This document shows, one piece after another, positions 43,501-51,141 of a stretch of 54,901 nucleotides of DNA. The DNA is from an uncultured Phycisphaerales bacterium (GTDB lineage: Bacteria > Planctomycetota > Phycisphaerae > Tepidisphaerales > Tepidisphaeraceae), in assembly GCA_903871935.1 (NCBI GenBank), contig CAIQIQ010000108.1, positions 1 to 54,901 of the forward strand, given 5' to 3'. A program made the position numbers and the translations under genes. The notes under the pieces were generated by a model, which was not told where the DNA came from, searched no databases, and saw only the letters and a list, made by a program, of their open reading frames with translations. The stretch's first letter is position 1, and every line of letters begins with the position of its first letter.

Positions 43501-46200
43501 CGTGTGATCCACCTCGTAGAGCTGACCCGTAAAAGCTCCATTGCCAGCCCCATAGCCGCCAAGCCTGTTCCCAACCTGATCCTCGATGCTGTCATCATCG
43601 AGCAAGTTGAGAGCCAGCGTGCCGTCACCGGCGACATTGTTGACCGTAACCGTATAGGTCATTCCCGATCCGCTGACAGATGCGAGGGCGCCCGAGGCCG
43701 TTCCAGTGGTGGCAATGGCGAAGTCGGACAGATCCACGCCCCAGACGGGCTCCTTGAAGGTGACGGCAAACTGGACGCTACTGGTGCTGTTGTGAACCGG
43801 GCCCACTCGATCGATGCTTGCTACAGCGGGCGCGACGTAATCGATTCCCCACGACGGATCCACGCTGACAACAGACGCCGACGTGATACGCGTTTGGGCT
43901 GACCCGTCAGCGTTCATTGTGAAGATGGCCTCGTGGCCGTCCCGGTTGGAGTAGAACGCGATCTTCTGTCCATCCGGGCTGAAACGTGCATAGAGGTCGC
44001 CGGCGGCGTTGTTCGTCAGACGGGTCACGTGGGTGCCGTCCGCGTCCATGACGTAGATCTCGTAGTTGGTGACGGCGTCGCGGTTGGATGTGAAGACGAT
44101 CTTGGTTCCATCGGGACTGAACGCAGGATATCGGTTCTCCTTGCCCTGGTTGCCGGTGGAAGTCAGGTATCTTTGGTTGCTGCCATTGGCGTTCACGATG
44201 GAAATGTCCGTTCCACTGGTCGACGAGTTGGTGGCGAAGACAATCTGACTGCCGTCGGGACTGAAGCATGGATCCAACCCGGAGCCCTGATAGAGTTCCG
44301 TGAGCCCGGTCCCGTTGGTGTTGATGATCCAGAGCCCACCGCCTGCCATCCCCAAGCCATTGTTATGGCCGAAAACGATGCGAGAGTCATCCGGGCTGAA
44401 ACTGGCACCAAAGTCGACAGCGTACTGGCTTTCGTTTGGATTAGTGAGGCGGACCGCGCCTGTTCCATCTGCGTTCGCAATCCAGAGTTTACGGTCGTAG
44501 GTGTAGACGATCTTCTGGCCATCGTGGCTGTATGCGGGGGTCCATTCGTCGCCGCCCATGCTCGTAAGATGAACCTGACTGGAACCATCGGCGTTCATGG
44601 TCCAGATGTCCTGATTAACATTCGCCGGGTCGTACGAGCTGTAGATGATCTTCCGGGTCAAATTGACCCGGCAGGTCCAGGAAATGCCTGCCAGACTATT
44701 GCCCAACAGGTCAGTGATGTCTCCCGTATCAGGTGCAAGCGCGAGGTTTAGTCGCCCATCGCCGGCGCCGGATACAGGGAAACGCCAGACGTTGCTGCCA
44801 AGATTGACAGGCGTTCCCACCACCGCCGAAGCGGCCGCCCGCCCGGTCAGGACAAGATCCGTAGGATCCACAGACCCGACAGCCTCATTGAATGAAACGT
44901 CCACGTTGAATGGTGAAGTAAGTACCGCCTGCTGGCTCGCCGGCGTTACGTTGGTGACCACCGGGGCCATATGGTCAACCGCGCCCGTGCCGCTGGAATT
45001 GCCATTGCCAGCGCCACTCCCGCCAAGCGGATTCCCCAGCGAGTCTGCGATGGAATCGTTGTCAACAAGGTTCAGCCTGACGGTGCCGTCACCGACCGGC
45101 GTGTTGACAGCAACCTGGTAACTCGCGCCCGATCCGGAGATTCCCGAGAGAGTTCCGCTCGCCGTGCCCGTGAACGCGACGTTGAAATCGCCCAGGTCCA
45201 CGCCGGTAACGGACTCAGAAAACGTAACGCTGAAGATGGCCAAATTCGCGGTCTGGCCGCCCAATACATTGATGGAGGTCACCGTCGGGGCAACGCGATC
45301 GACGGTGAATGATTGGCCGGCGAAATTGCCGTTACCGACGCCGCTTCCTCCGAGCGTGTAACCGTACGAGTCCGCAATCGTGTCATCGTCAACGAGGTTG
45401 AGTCCCAGTGTGCCGGCCCCGGCCACTGAACCCACCGTGACGGTGTAGCTGCTGCCCGAACCACTGACGGACGCAACCGTTCCCGATGCACTGCCGGTTG
45501 ATGCAAGGGCGAAATCGGTTACATCCACGCCGACGACGGCGGCCGAAAAAGCCACGGCATACTGCACACTCGATGCGTTGGTGGGGGATGTGCCTATGCG
45601 GGTGATGCTCGAAACGGTCGGCGGCGTATGAAACGTCCCGCTTAGCGTCACATCATCAATGTTCCATCCGTAGGAGACGCCCGAAGCGTTTGTCGGTCCC
45701 AGGCTCCAACGGATGTAGACCGTGCTCTGCTTGTCTGCAACCGTAGAGATATCGTACGTCTGGCTCGTCCATCCGGCGTCATTGATCGTTCCACCGGCGC
45801 TCCAGACGTTCGTCCAGGTCGTGCCGTTGGAAGACACCGCGATCCTTGCCGTATCGCCGGACACGACGCCCAGATCCCGCCAGAAGCTCAATGTCACGTC
45901 CGTATAGCTCCAGCAGTTGATCGCGACCGTCGTGGCGTACCATGGGCTGGGAACGCTATTGGGGTAGGAACCCCCCAGGATCGTTCCCACGACATTGCTG
46001 CCCGTGTGCCCCGAGGCAGGATCGCCGCCGGTGCCCTTTGGCGAGCCGTACTCCCAGCCGATGCCCGCCACGTTGTCCAGCGTCCATCCGGGATTGGTAC
46101 TCATGTCGGCCGAGTAGATCGTCGTCAGCAGCCACCGTTGCTCCAGAACCTCGACCATTGCCGTTCGTCGACGATGCCCGCTACGATTGTGCTGGCGCAT
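40588..46200 (-). CDS. Giant surface protein: jelly-roll-like domain, Ig-like repeats, TolB-type propeller, dockerin-like end
   Basis: A 1870-residue exported protein. The start at 46200 (MRQHNRSGHRRRT) fits the planctomycete N-terminal motif VEVLEQRWLL. An N-terminal all-beta segment (WSYTDVTLSFWRDLGVVSGDTARIAVSS, then GWNIDDVTLSG) resembles a MAM or jelly-roll domain. About twelve repeats of about 105 residues follow, each with the consensus VTFSExVTGVDxSDF ... GDGTLxLNLVDDDSI.D..GN.LGG.G.GNG. After the third repeat (about 43.85-44.65 kb) six PD40/TolB-like blades (IYVMDADGTHVTRLTNNA, ARFSPDGQKIAFYSNRDG) are inserted. The C-terminus has two dockerin-type loops (DYDGNRTINNGDYFWF, DYDGNGTVNNGDYFQF). 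It is probably an adhesin or matrix component. Confidence 0.85.
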   Translation of the reverse strand: MRQHNRSGHRRRTAMVEVLEQRWLLTTIYSADMSTNPGWTLDNVAGIGWEYGSPKGTGGDPASGHTGSNVVGTILGGSYPNSVPSPWYATTVAINCWSYTDVTLSFWRDLGVVSGDTARIAVSSNGTTWTNVWSAGGTINDAGWTSQTYDISTVADKQSTVYIRWSLGPTNASGVSYGWNIDDVTLSGTFHTPPTVSSITRIGTSPTNASSVQYAVAFSAAVVGVDVTDFALASTGSASGTVASVSGSGSSYTVTVGSVAGAGTLGLNLVDDDTIADSYGYTLGGSGVGNGNFAGQSFTVDRVAPTVTSINVLGGQTANLAIFSVTFSESVTGVDLGDFNVAFTGTASGTLSGISGSGASYQVAVNTPVGDGTVRLNLVDNDSIADSLGNPLGGSGAGNGNSSGTGAVDHMAPVVTNVTPASQQAVLTSPFNVDVSFNEAVGSVDPTDLVLTGRAAASAVVGTPVNLGSNVWRFPVSGAGDGRLNLALAPDTGDITDLLGNSLAGISWTCRVNLTRKIIYSSYDPANVNQDIWTMNADGSSQVHLTSMGGDEWTPAYSHDGQKIVYTYDRKLWIANADGTGAVRLTNPNESQYAVDFGASFSPDDSRIVFGHNNGLGMAGGGLWIINTNGTGLTELYQGSGLDPCFSPDGSQIVFATNSSTSGTDISIVNANGSNQRYLTSTGNQGKENRYPAFSPDGTKIVFTSNRDAVTNYEIYVMDADGTHVTRLTNNAAGDLYARFSPDGQKIAFYSNRDGHEAIFTMNADGSAQTRITSASVVSVDPSWGIDYVAPAVASIDRVGPVHNSTSSVQFAVTFKEPVWGVDLSDFAIATTGTASGALASVSGSGMTYTVTVNNVAGDGTLALNLLDDDSIEDQVGNRLGGYGAGNGAFTGQLYEVDHTVPTVVSIVRATQSPNSSTTVYFTMTFSESVTGLDASDLAIATTGTATGVILYILPPLGPSSTYSIAITAGGDGTLGLNLVDDDTIRDLSDNRLGGSGTGNGSFTGEVYTLDHTPPVVTAIVRADANPNRAGQRCGYFVWFSESVSQLDTTDLTTALTGTVTAGAPAVGTYGPSLAYYIAMAPVAGDGTLRLDLFDDDSITDAAGNPLGGPGVGNGYFVGETYTVDNTAPTVLSMVCLGSNPTNAQSLRWLVTFSENVNGVDGSKFTLAVSGSLANELEIVDISGSGATYTVTATGKNLWPISGVAGVTLWLWDDDYIQDAAGNTLNGRNPGQYTYIASETFAVDTVAPWVQSITRLDPSPTRAVPLSWQVTFSEPVTGVDLSDFQVVVANRATSSSPSLTGSGQVYTYSVTVGGDGYVELTVVDDDSIRDVVNQRLGGTGVGNGNWDWGEEYRVDLQPPTLGPITASHNGPDTLMFALDFSETVSGMDVSDFDLVFTGSAAGSISRVVGEDARYGVEVTGLTGDGTVRLVLRDDDSVVDWLGNPIGGDGSGNGAVTSDAFIVDHTPPVVVSLKRFNATPTNETSLFWVLTAGEPLAGLDETDFAVITSGTVTYGSVEFTGWDGVLDYYIKVRSIGGDGTIALKLVDDDTIVDAIGEERLGNPLGGPGAGNGDFLGEMYTIDQTSPTIATVTGPADGWYRAGQNLDFTVNFIENVTVSGTPTIGLTIGSTSRSASYVSGNGSSSLVFRYTLQAGDSDADGIASASPLVLNGGTIQDAAGNGATLTFAAPITTGVLVDTVAPALPTSSINDGAVQRSMVKKLTLTFGEKVVLGTGAVTVKKSDGSDVPDTTLLVTNPSGDQRNYVLSFSGIAVVGGSLADGIYDLSVASAGVHDLAGNALSGSFSQRFHRLYGDYDGNRTINNGDYFWFKQTFGKNTGDTGFLALCDYDGNGTVNNGDYFQFKKRFGVVYTY

Positions 46201-46263
46201 ATGCAAAAGGCCTTTCGCCGGATTGGAAGTGGCGGTTCCAGCATAACGCGCCGGAATTGCCAA

Positions 46264-46579
46264 GTCATTAGGCCGAGCTCATGCATTTGCTGCATCGCCT
46301 TAGCGCGAAGCCAGGGAATGCAAAGTGGCAACTGCATTCCCCGTATAGAGGGCCAGCAGCGTCTTGTGGCTGCTGCCGATGGTGTCAAACTGGTAGCTGC
46401 CCGAGACACTCACTGTATGGGTGCCTTCCGCTCTCCGCTCTTCCCTTCGTGCCTTCGCTTCCACTCTACGCGTCCCCGTGTCTCCCCCTCACGCCCTCGC
46501 CCACTCTCCCACTCTCTGCGTCCCTGTGTCTGCCCTGAGCGTTGACAACGTCCACGCCCCCCCGTCCAATCCCCGCAGC
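46264..46579. other. Pyrimidine-rich intergenic stretch with short direct repeats
   Basis: No gene supported. CTCTACGCGTCCCCGTGTCT (from about 46464) and CTCTGCGTCCCTGTGTCT (from about 46514) are related copies in a C/T-rich strand. The permease start at 46580 is the only strong start nearby. Confidence 0.5.
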
Positions 46580-47698
46580 ATGACTCTGGACTACTCCCGG
46601 CCACTTCCGCCGCGCCGCCCGGTGGACTGGCGGCGGCTCCTGCAGCAATTCGGTCCGCTCGTGGCGCTGATCGCCCTCGCCACCTGCACCGCCATTCTCT
46701 CCGATCGCTTCCTCACCGGCGAAAACATCCTCAACATCCTGCGTCAGAACTCCGCCGTCGGCATCCTCGCCCTGGGGATGACCTTCGTCATCGTCCTGGG
46801 CGGGATCGATCTGTCTGTCGGATCCACACTCGCTCTTGCCGGCGCCGTCGGCATCGTAATTCTCAACGCCGTCGCCAAAGCTCCCCTGCTCCTTAGCCAA
46901 ACCAATTCCGAAGATGTGGGAATCCTTCCCCTGCTGGCCGCCAAAGCCGCAACAGCATGCGGCATCGGCGGGAGCATCCCCTGGGCGATCATCCTCAGTT
47001 GTGCCGTCGCCCTGCTGATCGGCACCCTCGCCGGCATGCTCAATGGAGCTCTGATCGCCTACGGCCGGGCCGTGCCATTCATCATCACCCTGGGCACGAT
47101 GGCGATCATGCGCTCGCTCGCCGTGACACCCGTGTCGGCGTCCGAATACCGATCCGAGGTCGCCGAATTCCGCACCCTCGGAGCCGGCGGCATCCCACTC
47201 CCGTTTCTGGAGCTTCGCCCCGGGGTGCCGCTGCAGGTCGGCTATCCGGTGCTTGTCTTCTTCGTGCTCGTGCTGCTGATGTGGGTGCTGCACCGCCGCA
47301 CTCGCTTTGGGAGATATGTCGTCGCGATTGGCTGCAACGAGCGAGCGGCCGTTTACTCCGCAATCAACGTAAATCTGGTCAAGGTTAGCACATACTCACT
47401 CATGGGCCTGCTGGCCGGGATCGCTGGTCTTCTGCAGGCTTCCCGACTGAACAGCGTCTCGTCCAGCAGCACCGGAATGCTCAGCGAACTCGACGCTATC
47501 GCGGCCGTCGCCGTCGGCGGCGCGAGTATGCGCGGCGGCTCGGGCAGCATCTGGGGCACCGTCGTTGGCATTCTCCTGCTCGGGGTCACCGGAAACATGC
47601 TCAACATGCTCAACATCAACCCTTACCTCCAAGGCGCCGTCAAAGGCTCGATCCTCATCGGCGCGGTCCTCCTGCAGCGCGGTCGTAGCCGTGACTAA
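46580..47698 (+). CDS. RbsC/XylH-type sugar ABC transporter permease, without adjacent partners
   Basis: Membrane permease of a CUT2 (monosaccharide) importer, 372 residues from ATG at 46580; the longer frame before it is low-complexity. About ten spans are visible. LTGENILNILRQNSAVGILALGMTFVIVLGGIDLSVGS is the classic RbsC N-terminal block, with FIITLGTMAIMRSLA, RTRFGRYVVAIGCNERAAVYSAINV and IAAVAVGGASMRGGSGSIWGTVVGILLLGV following. A periplasmic binding protein and a double-domain ATPase normally sit beside it; neither is present within the window. Confidence 0.9.
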   Translation: MTLDYSRPLPPRRPVDWRRLLQQFGPLVALIALATCTAILSDRFLTGENILNILRQNSAVGILALGMTFVIVLGGIDLSVGSTLALAGAVGIVILNAVAKAPLLLSQTNSEDVGILPLLAAKAATACGIGGSIPWAIILSCAVALLIGTLAGMLNGALIAYGRAVPFIITLGTMAIMRSLAVTPVSASEYRSEVAEFRTLGAGGIPLPFLELRPGVPLQVGYPVLVFFVLVLLMWVLHRRTRFGRYVVAIGCNERAAVYSAINVNLVKVSTYSLMGLLAGIAGLLQASRLNSVSSSSTGMLSELDAIAAVAVGGASMRGGSGSIWGTVVGILLLGVTGNMLNMLNINPYLQGAVKGSILIGAVLLQRGRSRD

Positions 47699-47977
47699 GA
47701 TTGCATACACCGCCCGATAGGTCCGGTTTGAGATGGAAGCTTGGCAACTGCTAAGGGTTACGATACATTCGGCAAATCCTGTCTGAAGATGGGTGCCACC
47801 GGACGGCGCGGTGAAGGGGTATCCCTTGTCATCTGCCTTCGGCGGGGTTCGCGAGCCGTATTGGCGAAAGAAGTTATACAATACATGTGTGGCATTGAGA
47901 GTCCTGCTGGGCGGTGCCCAGGCGGGTTGGTTGGTCAGTCTGCATTTAGCTCATATAGCTGAGGCCGATTATCGATA
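47699..47977. other. Intergenic region with a short hairpin
   Basis: 279 bases between the permease and the kinase. CTGGGC-GGT-GCCCAG (47907-47921) is a perfect 6-bp stem-loop. A frame from 47793 (MPPDGAVKGYPLSSAFGG...) ends on the kinase start with a TAA/ATG overlap but has no recognised similarity or ribosome binding site, so it is not called a gene. Confidence 0.4.
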
Positions 47978-48877
47978 ATGGCGGCGATTCCGACCAAGAT
48001 TTTGCACTACGATGTACTCGAATGCCTGGGTGAAGGCGCCAGGAGCACGATCTATCGTGTCTCTGATCCGAGTACGCAGAGAATCTACGCCATGAAACAT
48101 GTCGTCCGATCTCTGCAGAAGGACCTCCGCTTCGTCGAGCAGATGGAGACGGAATTCGAGATCAGCCGGCAGTTCTCTCACATCAACCTCCGCCGCACCT
48201 ACGACCTCAAGATCCATAAGAAGATGCTCCTGAAGGTGGCAGAGGCCTTCTTGTTGATGGAGTACGTGCCAGGTCAAACGCTCGATGTGGCGCCGCCCCA
48301 TTCGACAGCCGACACGATCGAAACCTTCATTCAGATCGCTCAGGGAATGAAGGCCATGCACGCCATGGGTTTTGTCCATTGTGATATGAAGCCCAACAAC
48401 GTCATCCGCAATAACAGCGGCATGGTGAAAATCATCGACTTTGGACAGAGCTGTCCCATCGGCACCGTCAAGGAGCGCATCCAGGGCACGCCCGACTACA
48501 TCGCCCCCGAGCAGTTTCACCGCAAGCCTGTCACCATCCAGACCGATGTCTACAACCTGGGCGCTACGCTCTATTGGTGCCTGACGAATAAGCCCATCCC
48601 AACCCTCTTCACCGTGACAAAGAAAGGCGCCAACAGTTTCCTGGTCGAGAACCGCATCGAAACTCCGCTGGACCTGAATCCCAGAACGCCCCTGCCGCTC
48701 TCCAATCTGGTCATGGACTGCATTTCGGTCCGCCCGCAAAAACGCCCCAGCGATATGGATCAGGTCATTACCCGCCTCGAACTTTCCCAGCATTCCATGC
48801 AGAAGCCCCATATCTCGCCTGATCTCGCGGCCGACGACTCCAATACGCCACTGGATGACACCCGCATTGATATGTGA
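47978..48877 (+). CDS. Serine/threonine protein kinase
   Basis: A 299-residue Hanks-type kinase with no membrane span. The glycine-rich loop LGEGARSTIYRV is at 17-28, the ATP lysine is K40 in YAMKHV, the catalytic loop is HCDMKPNN (H134 C135 D136; the usual Arg is replaced by Cys), and DFG is at 154-156 (IIDFGQS). The activation segment ends GTPDYIAPEQF; the C-lobe has DVYNLGATLYWCLTNKP. The HCD form in place of HRD marks it as a non-RD kinase, so activation-loop phosphorylation may not be needed. The substrate is unknown; PhoH follows on the same strand. Confidence 0.9.
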   Translation: MAAIPTKILHYDVLECLGEGARSTIYRVSDPSTQRIYAMKHVVRSLQKDLRFVEQMETEFEISRQFSHINLRRTYDLKIHKKMLLKVAEAFLLMEYVPGQTLDVAPPHSTADTIETFIQIAQGMKAMHAMGFVHCDMKPNNVIRNNSGMVKIIDFGQSCPIGTVKERIQGTPDYIAPEQFHRKPVTIQTDVYNLGATLYWCLTNKPIPTLFTVTKKGANSFLVENRIETPLDLNPRTPLPLSNLVMDCISVRPQKRPSDMDQVITRLELSQHSMQKPHISPDLAADDSNTPLDDTRIDM

Positions 48878-48928
48878 GACCTGTTGTTGTGCTCGGCTCA
48901 CTCGGGCCCCCAATATCCCTGCGCATTG

Positions 48929-48945
48929 TTGGCACGGAACTTGAA
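48929..48945 (+). promoter_or_regulatory. Candidate sigma-54 promoter of the phoH gene
   Basis: TTGGCACG-GAAC-TTGAA matches the sigma-54 consensus (TTGGCACG-N4-TTGC) except for A in place of C in the -12 element, 65 bases before the PhoH start. The -24 half is exact. It is the only such site noticed near a gene start in the window. Confidence 0.35.
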
Positions 48946-49010
48946 CATCTTGCCACAAGCGGCTATTCATCTGCCAGGGACTCAAAGCCGCCATCGAACG
49001 GAATCGGTAC

Positions 49011-50363
49011 ATGAACGAAAAATCGAAGTATTTTGTCATCGACACCAATGTCCTGCTGCACAATCCTAACGCGATCTTCCTGCTGGCTGACAACGAAGTC
49101 GTGATCCCTTTCGACGTGATCGAGGAGCTCGACCGATTCAAGACCGCCACCGATGATCTTGGTCGCAACGCCCGCACCGTCATCCGCCACCTCGACCGCT
49201 TCCGCAGCCTGGGGCATCTCTCCGAAGGCATCGATATCGGAGAGACCAACGGCCGGGTTCGCGTCATCCTGCCCCATCAGATCAAGCTCTGCCCCGGCCT
49301 GACCTCCGACACCGCCGACAACCGGATCATCTCAGTCGCTTACGATCTGATCCAGGAAGGTAAGAAGGCCGTCTTCATCTCCAAGGACATCAACGCTCGC
49401 ATCAAGAGCGATGCCCTCGGCATCCCCACTGAAGATTTTGAGGCCCAGAAAGTTGATTTCGAGCGGCTCTACAGCGGCTGGCGTGAGATGGAAGTTCCCG
49501 CCGATCTGATCACCAAACTCTTTGCCGAAAAACAGATTCAATTGGAGATCCCAGACTTCCACGCCAATGAGTTCATCCTGCTCAAGAACGACCAGGAACC
49601 CACCCACACCGCCCTGACCCGCTGCCACAGCGAGCCGGGACTGCTTTTCCCCGTGCGCCCGCGGCGCGGCCCGGTCTTTGGGATCATGCCGCGCAATCTC
49701 CAGCAGACGATGGCCCTGGATCTGCTACTCGACGATTCGGTGAAACTCGTTTCGCTCATCGGCAGCGCCGGTACCGGCAAGACACTCTTGGCGCTGGCGG
49801 CCGGTCTGACCAAGGTGCTCAACGAGCAGGTCTACCAGAAACTCCTCGCCGCCCGGCCGATCATGCCCTTGGGGCGTGATATCGGTTACCTTCCCGGCGG
49901 CAAGGATGAAAAGCTCACTGCCTGGATGCAGCCGATCTTCGACAACGTCGCCTACCTCCTCTCCAACCGTCTCCACACCGACACCGGCAACGGCGCCCCC
50001 TCGCACCAGACCATGTCCTCTGTTGAGCAGCGGATCAAGCAGCTCATGGAGTCCGGCCAGATGGTGCTCGAGCCCTTGACCTACATCCGCGGCCGCTCGA
50101 TTCCCCACCAGTTCATGATCGTCGATGAGGCTCAGAACCTGACGCCGCACGAGGTGAAGACCATCGCCAGCCGCGTGGCGGATGGCACCAAACTGGTCCT
50201 CACCGGAGATGCCACCCAAATCGATAATCCGTATCTGGACTCATCCTCCAACGGCCTGTCGTACCTCGTTGAGCGTATGAAAGGCCAAAGCCTCTTCGGC
50301 CACGTCACGCTGCAAAAGAGCGAACGCTCCGAACTCGCCAGTCTGATCACCGCGCAGTTGTAG
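49011..50363 (+). CDS. PhoH-family protein with N-terminal PIN domain (PhoH2 type)
   Basis: A 450-residue two-domain protein. The PIN domain opens with YFVIDTNVLLHNP (Asp 10) and has PFDVIEELDRFK and FISKDINARIKSDALG. From about residue 225 the PhoH ATPase begins: GIMPRNLQQTMALDLLLDD, LVSLIGSAGTGKTLLALAAG (Walker A near 251), RPIMPLGRDIGYLPGGKDEKLTAWMQPIFDN, IRGRSIPHQFMIVDEAQNLTPHEVKTI (Walker B), and VLTGDATQIDNPYLD. PhoH2 proteins are RNA helicase/ribonucleases (family knowledge). It converges with the AAC(3)-family gene one base past the stop. Confidence 0.93.
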   Translation: MNEKSKYFVIDTNVLLHNPNAIFLLADNEVVIPFDVIEELDRFKTATDDLGRNARTVIRHLDRFRSLGHLSEGIDIGETNGRVRVILPHQIKLCPGLTSDTADNRIISVAYDLIQEGKKAVFISKDINARIKSDALGIPTEDFEAQKVDFERLYSGWREMEVPADLITKLFAEKQIQLEIPDFHANEFILLKNDQEPTHTALTRCHSEPGLLFPVRPRRGPVFGIMPRNLQQTMALDLLLDDSVKLVSLIGSAGTGKTLLALAAGLTKVLNEQVYQKLLAARPIMPLGRDIGYLPGGKDEKLTAWMQPIFDNVAYLLSNRLHTDTGNGAPSHQTMSSVEQRIKQLMESGQMVLEPLTYIRGRSIPHQFMIVDEAQNLTPHEVKTIASRVADGTKLVLTGDATQIDNPYLDSSSNGLSYLVERMKGQSLFGHVTLQKSERSELASLITAQL

Positions 50364-50364
50364 A

Positions 50365-51132
50365 CTACGGCGTAAACACCTCGCAGAGATACAGTGGATT
50401 CTCCCGTATCCTCCGCCCGATCGCCTGCGCCATGGGTCCAGCCTGTACAAGGCGACAGGTAGCCTGCCCGACCAAACCATTCTTCTGGATCCCCGCGCCT
50501 ACCAGTTCGTCTTCCACGCGCGGGTATCGGCGCTTCAGCCCGGGCATGTGGGAATGCATGGGAACCGTCCAGCACCGGCCACCAGCATCAATCACCAGCG
50601 GATTGAACTTCTCCCGACAGATCGTCGGCGCACCATGGGTATTCTCAACAAGGTGCAGTGTTGTGTTGCTGGCATGCGTGACCCCCAACAGCAGGATCTT
50701 CCCTTCCGCTCTCACCAGCTTCTCATACGGTGATCCGTGCCCAACCGAGACGTTGCAGTACTGATGACCATCCAGAATCTCCGCCGCCCTCTTGCCGCAT
50801 CCGGCCGTGCAATGCGTAGGGCTGATGGAGCGAATCACATTCGGCAACAGGCGAAAGGTCTCGGTAATCAACCCCAATTCCGATGGCGAAGTGCGCAGAT
50901 CAAACACGCACCCACGGCGCAGCAGATCGTGCTCGCCGCCGCCCTGAAAAGACGGCATCAGCAGCGTTCCCTCCGGCCCCAGTACCTCCAGCAGCGCCTC
51001 GATCACCGTCTGCGCCCCACCATCCACCTGACCCAGCGACGACAACGAACTGTGCATCAGGACCACATCGCCACTGGCAAGTCCCAGGCCGCGCAGGCCG
51101 TGAACGATCTCTTCTCGGTTGACTGTCATCAC
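50365..51132 (-). CDS. Aminoglycoside N3-acetyltransferase (AAC(3))-family protein
   Basis: A 255-residue member of the AAC(3) family. It shows the usual N-terminal VNREEIVHGLRGLGLASGDVVLMHSSLSSLGQVDGGAQTVIEALLEVLGPEGTLLMPSF, the SPSELGLITETFRLLP-type loop (here TSPSELG), SISPTHCTAGCGKRA, GHGSPYEKLVRAEGKILLLGVTHASNTTLHLVE. Many chromosomal members act on substrates other than aminoglycosides, and its place last in an operon with two propeller proteins makes antibiotic resistance unlikely as its role. Ten bases separate it from the upstream gene. Confidence 0.88.
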   Translation of the reverse strand: MMTVNREEIVHGLRGLGLASGDVVLMHSSLSSLGQVDGGAQTVIEALLEVLGPEGTLLMPSFQGGGEHDLLRRGCVFDLRTSPSELGLITETFRLLPNVIRSISPTHCTAGCGKRAAEILDGHQYCNVSVGHGSPYEKLVRAEGKILLLGVTHASNTTLHLVENTHGAPTICREKFNPLVIDAGGRCWTVPMHSHMPGLKRRYPRVEDELVGAGIQKNGLVGQATCRLVQAGPMAQAIGRRIRENPLYLCEVFTP

Positions 51133-51141
51133 AACCTCGCA

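Noticed and set aside
47793..47978. 61-codon frame ending on the kinase start
   Set aside because: No ribosome binding site, no recognised similarity, and the sequence is compatible with plain intergenic DNA.
50365..51132. Acquired aminoglycoside resistance gene
   Set aside because: It is in a native-looking operon with two propeller-like genes, with no transposon, integron or other resistance gene beside it.
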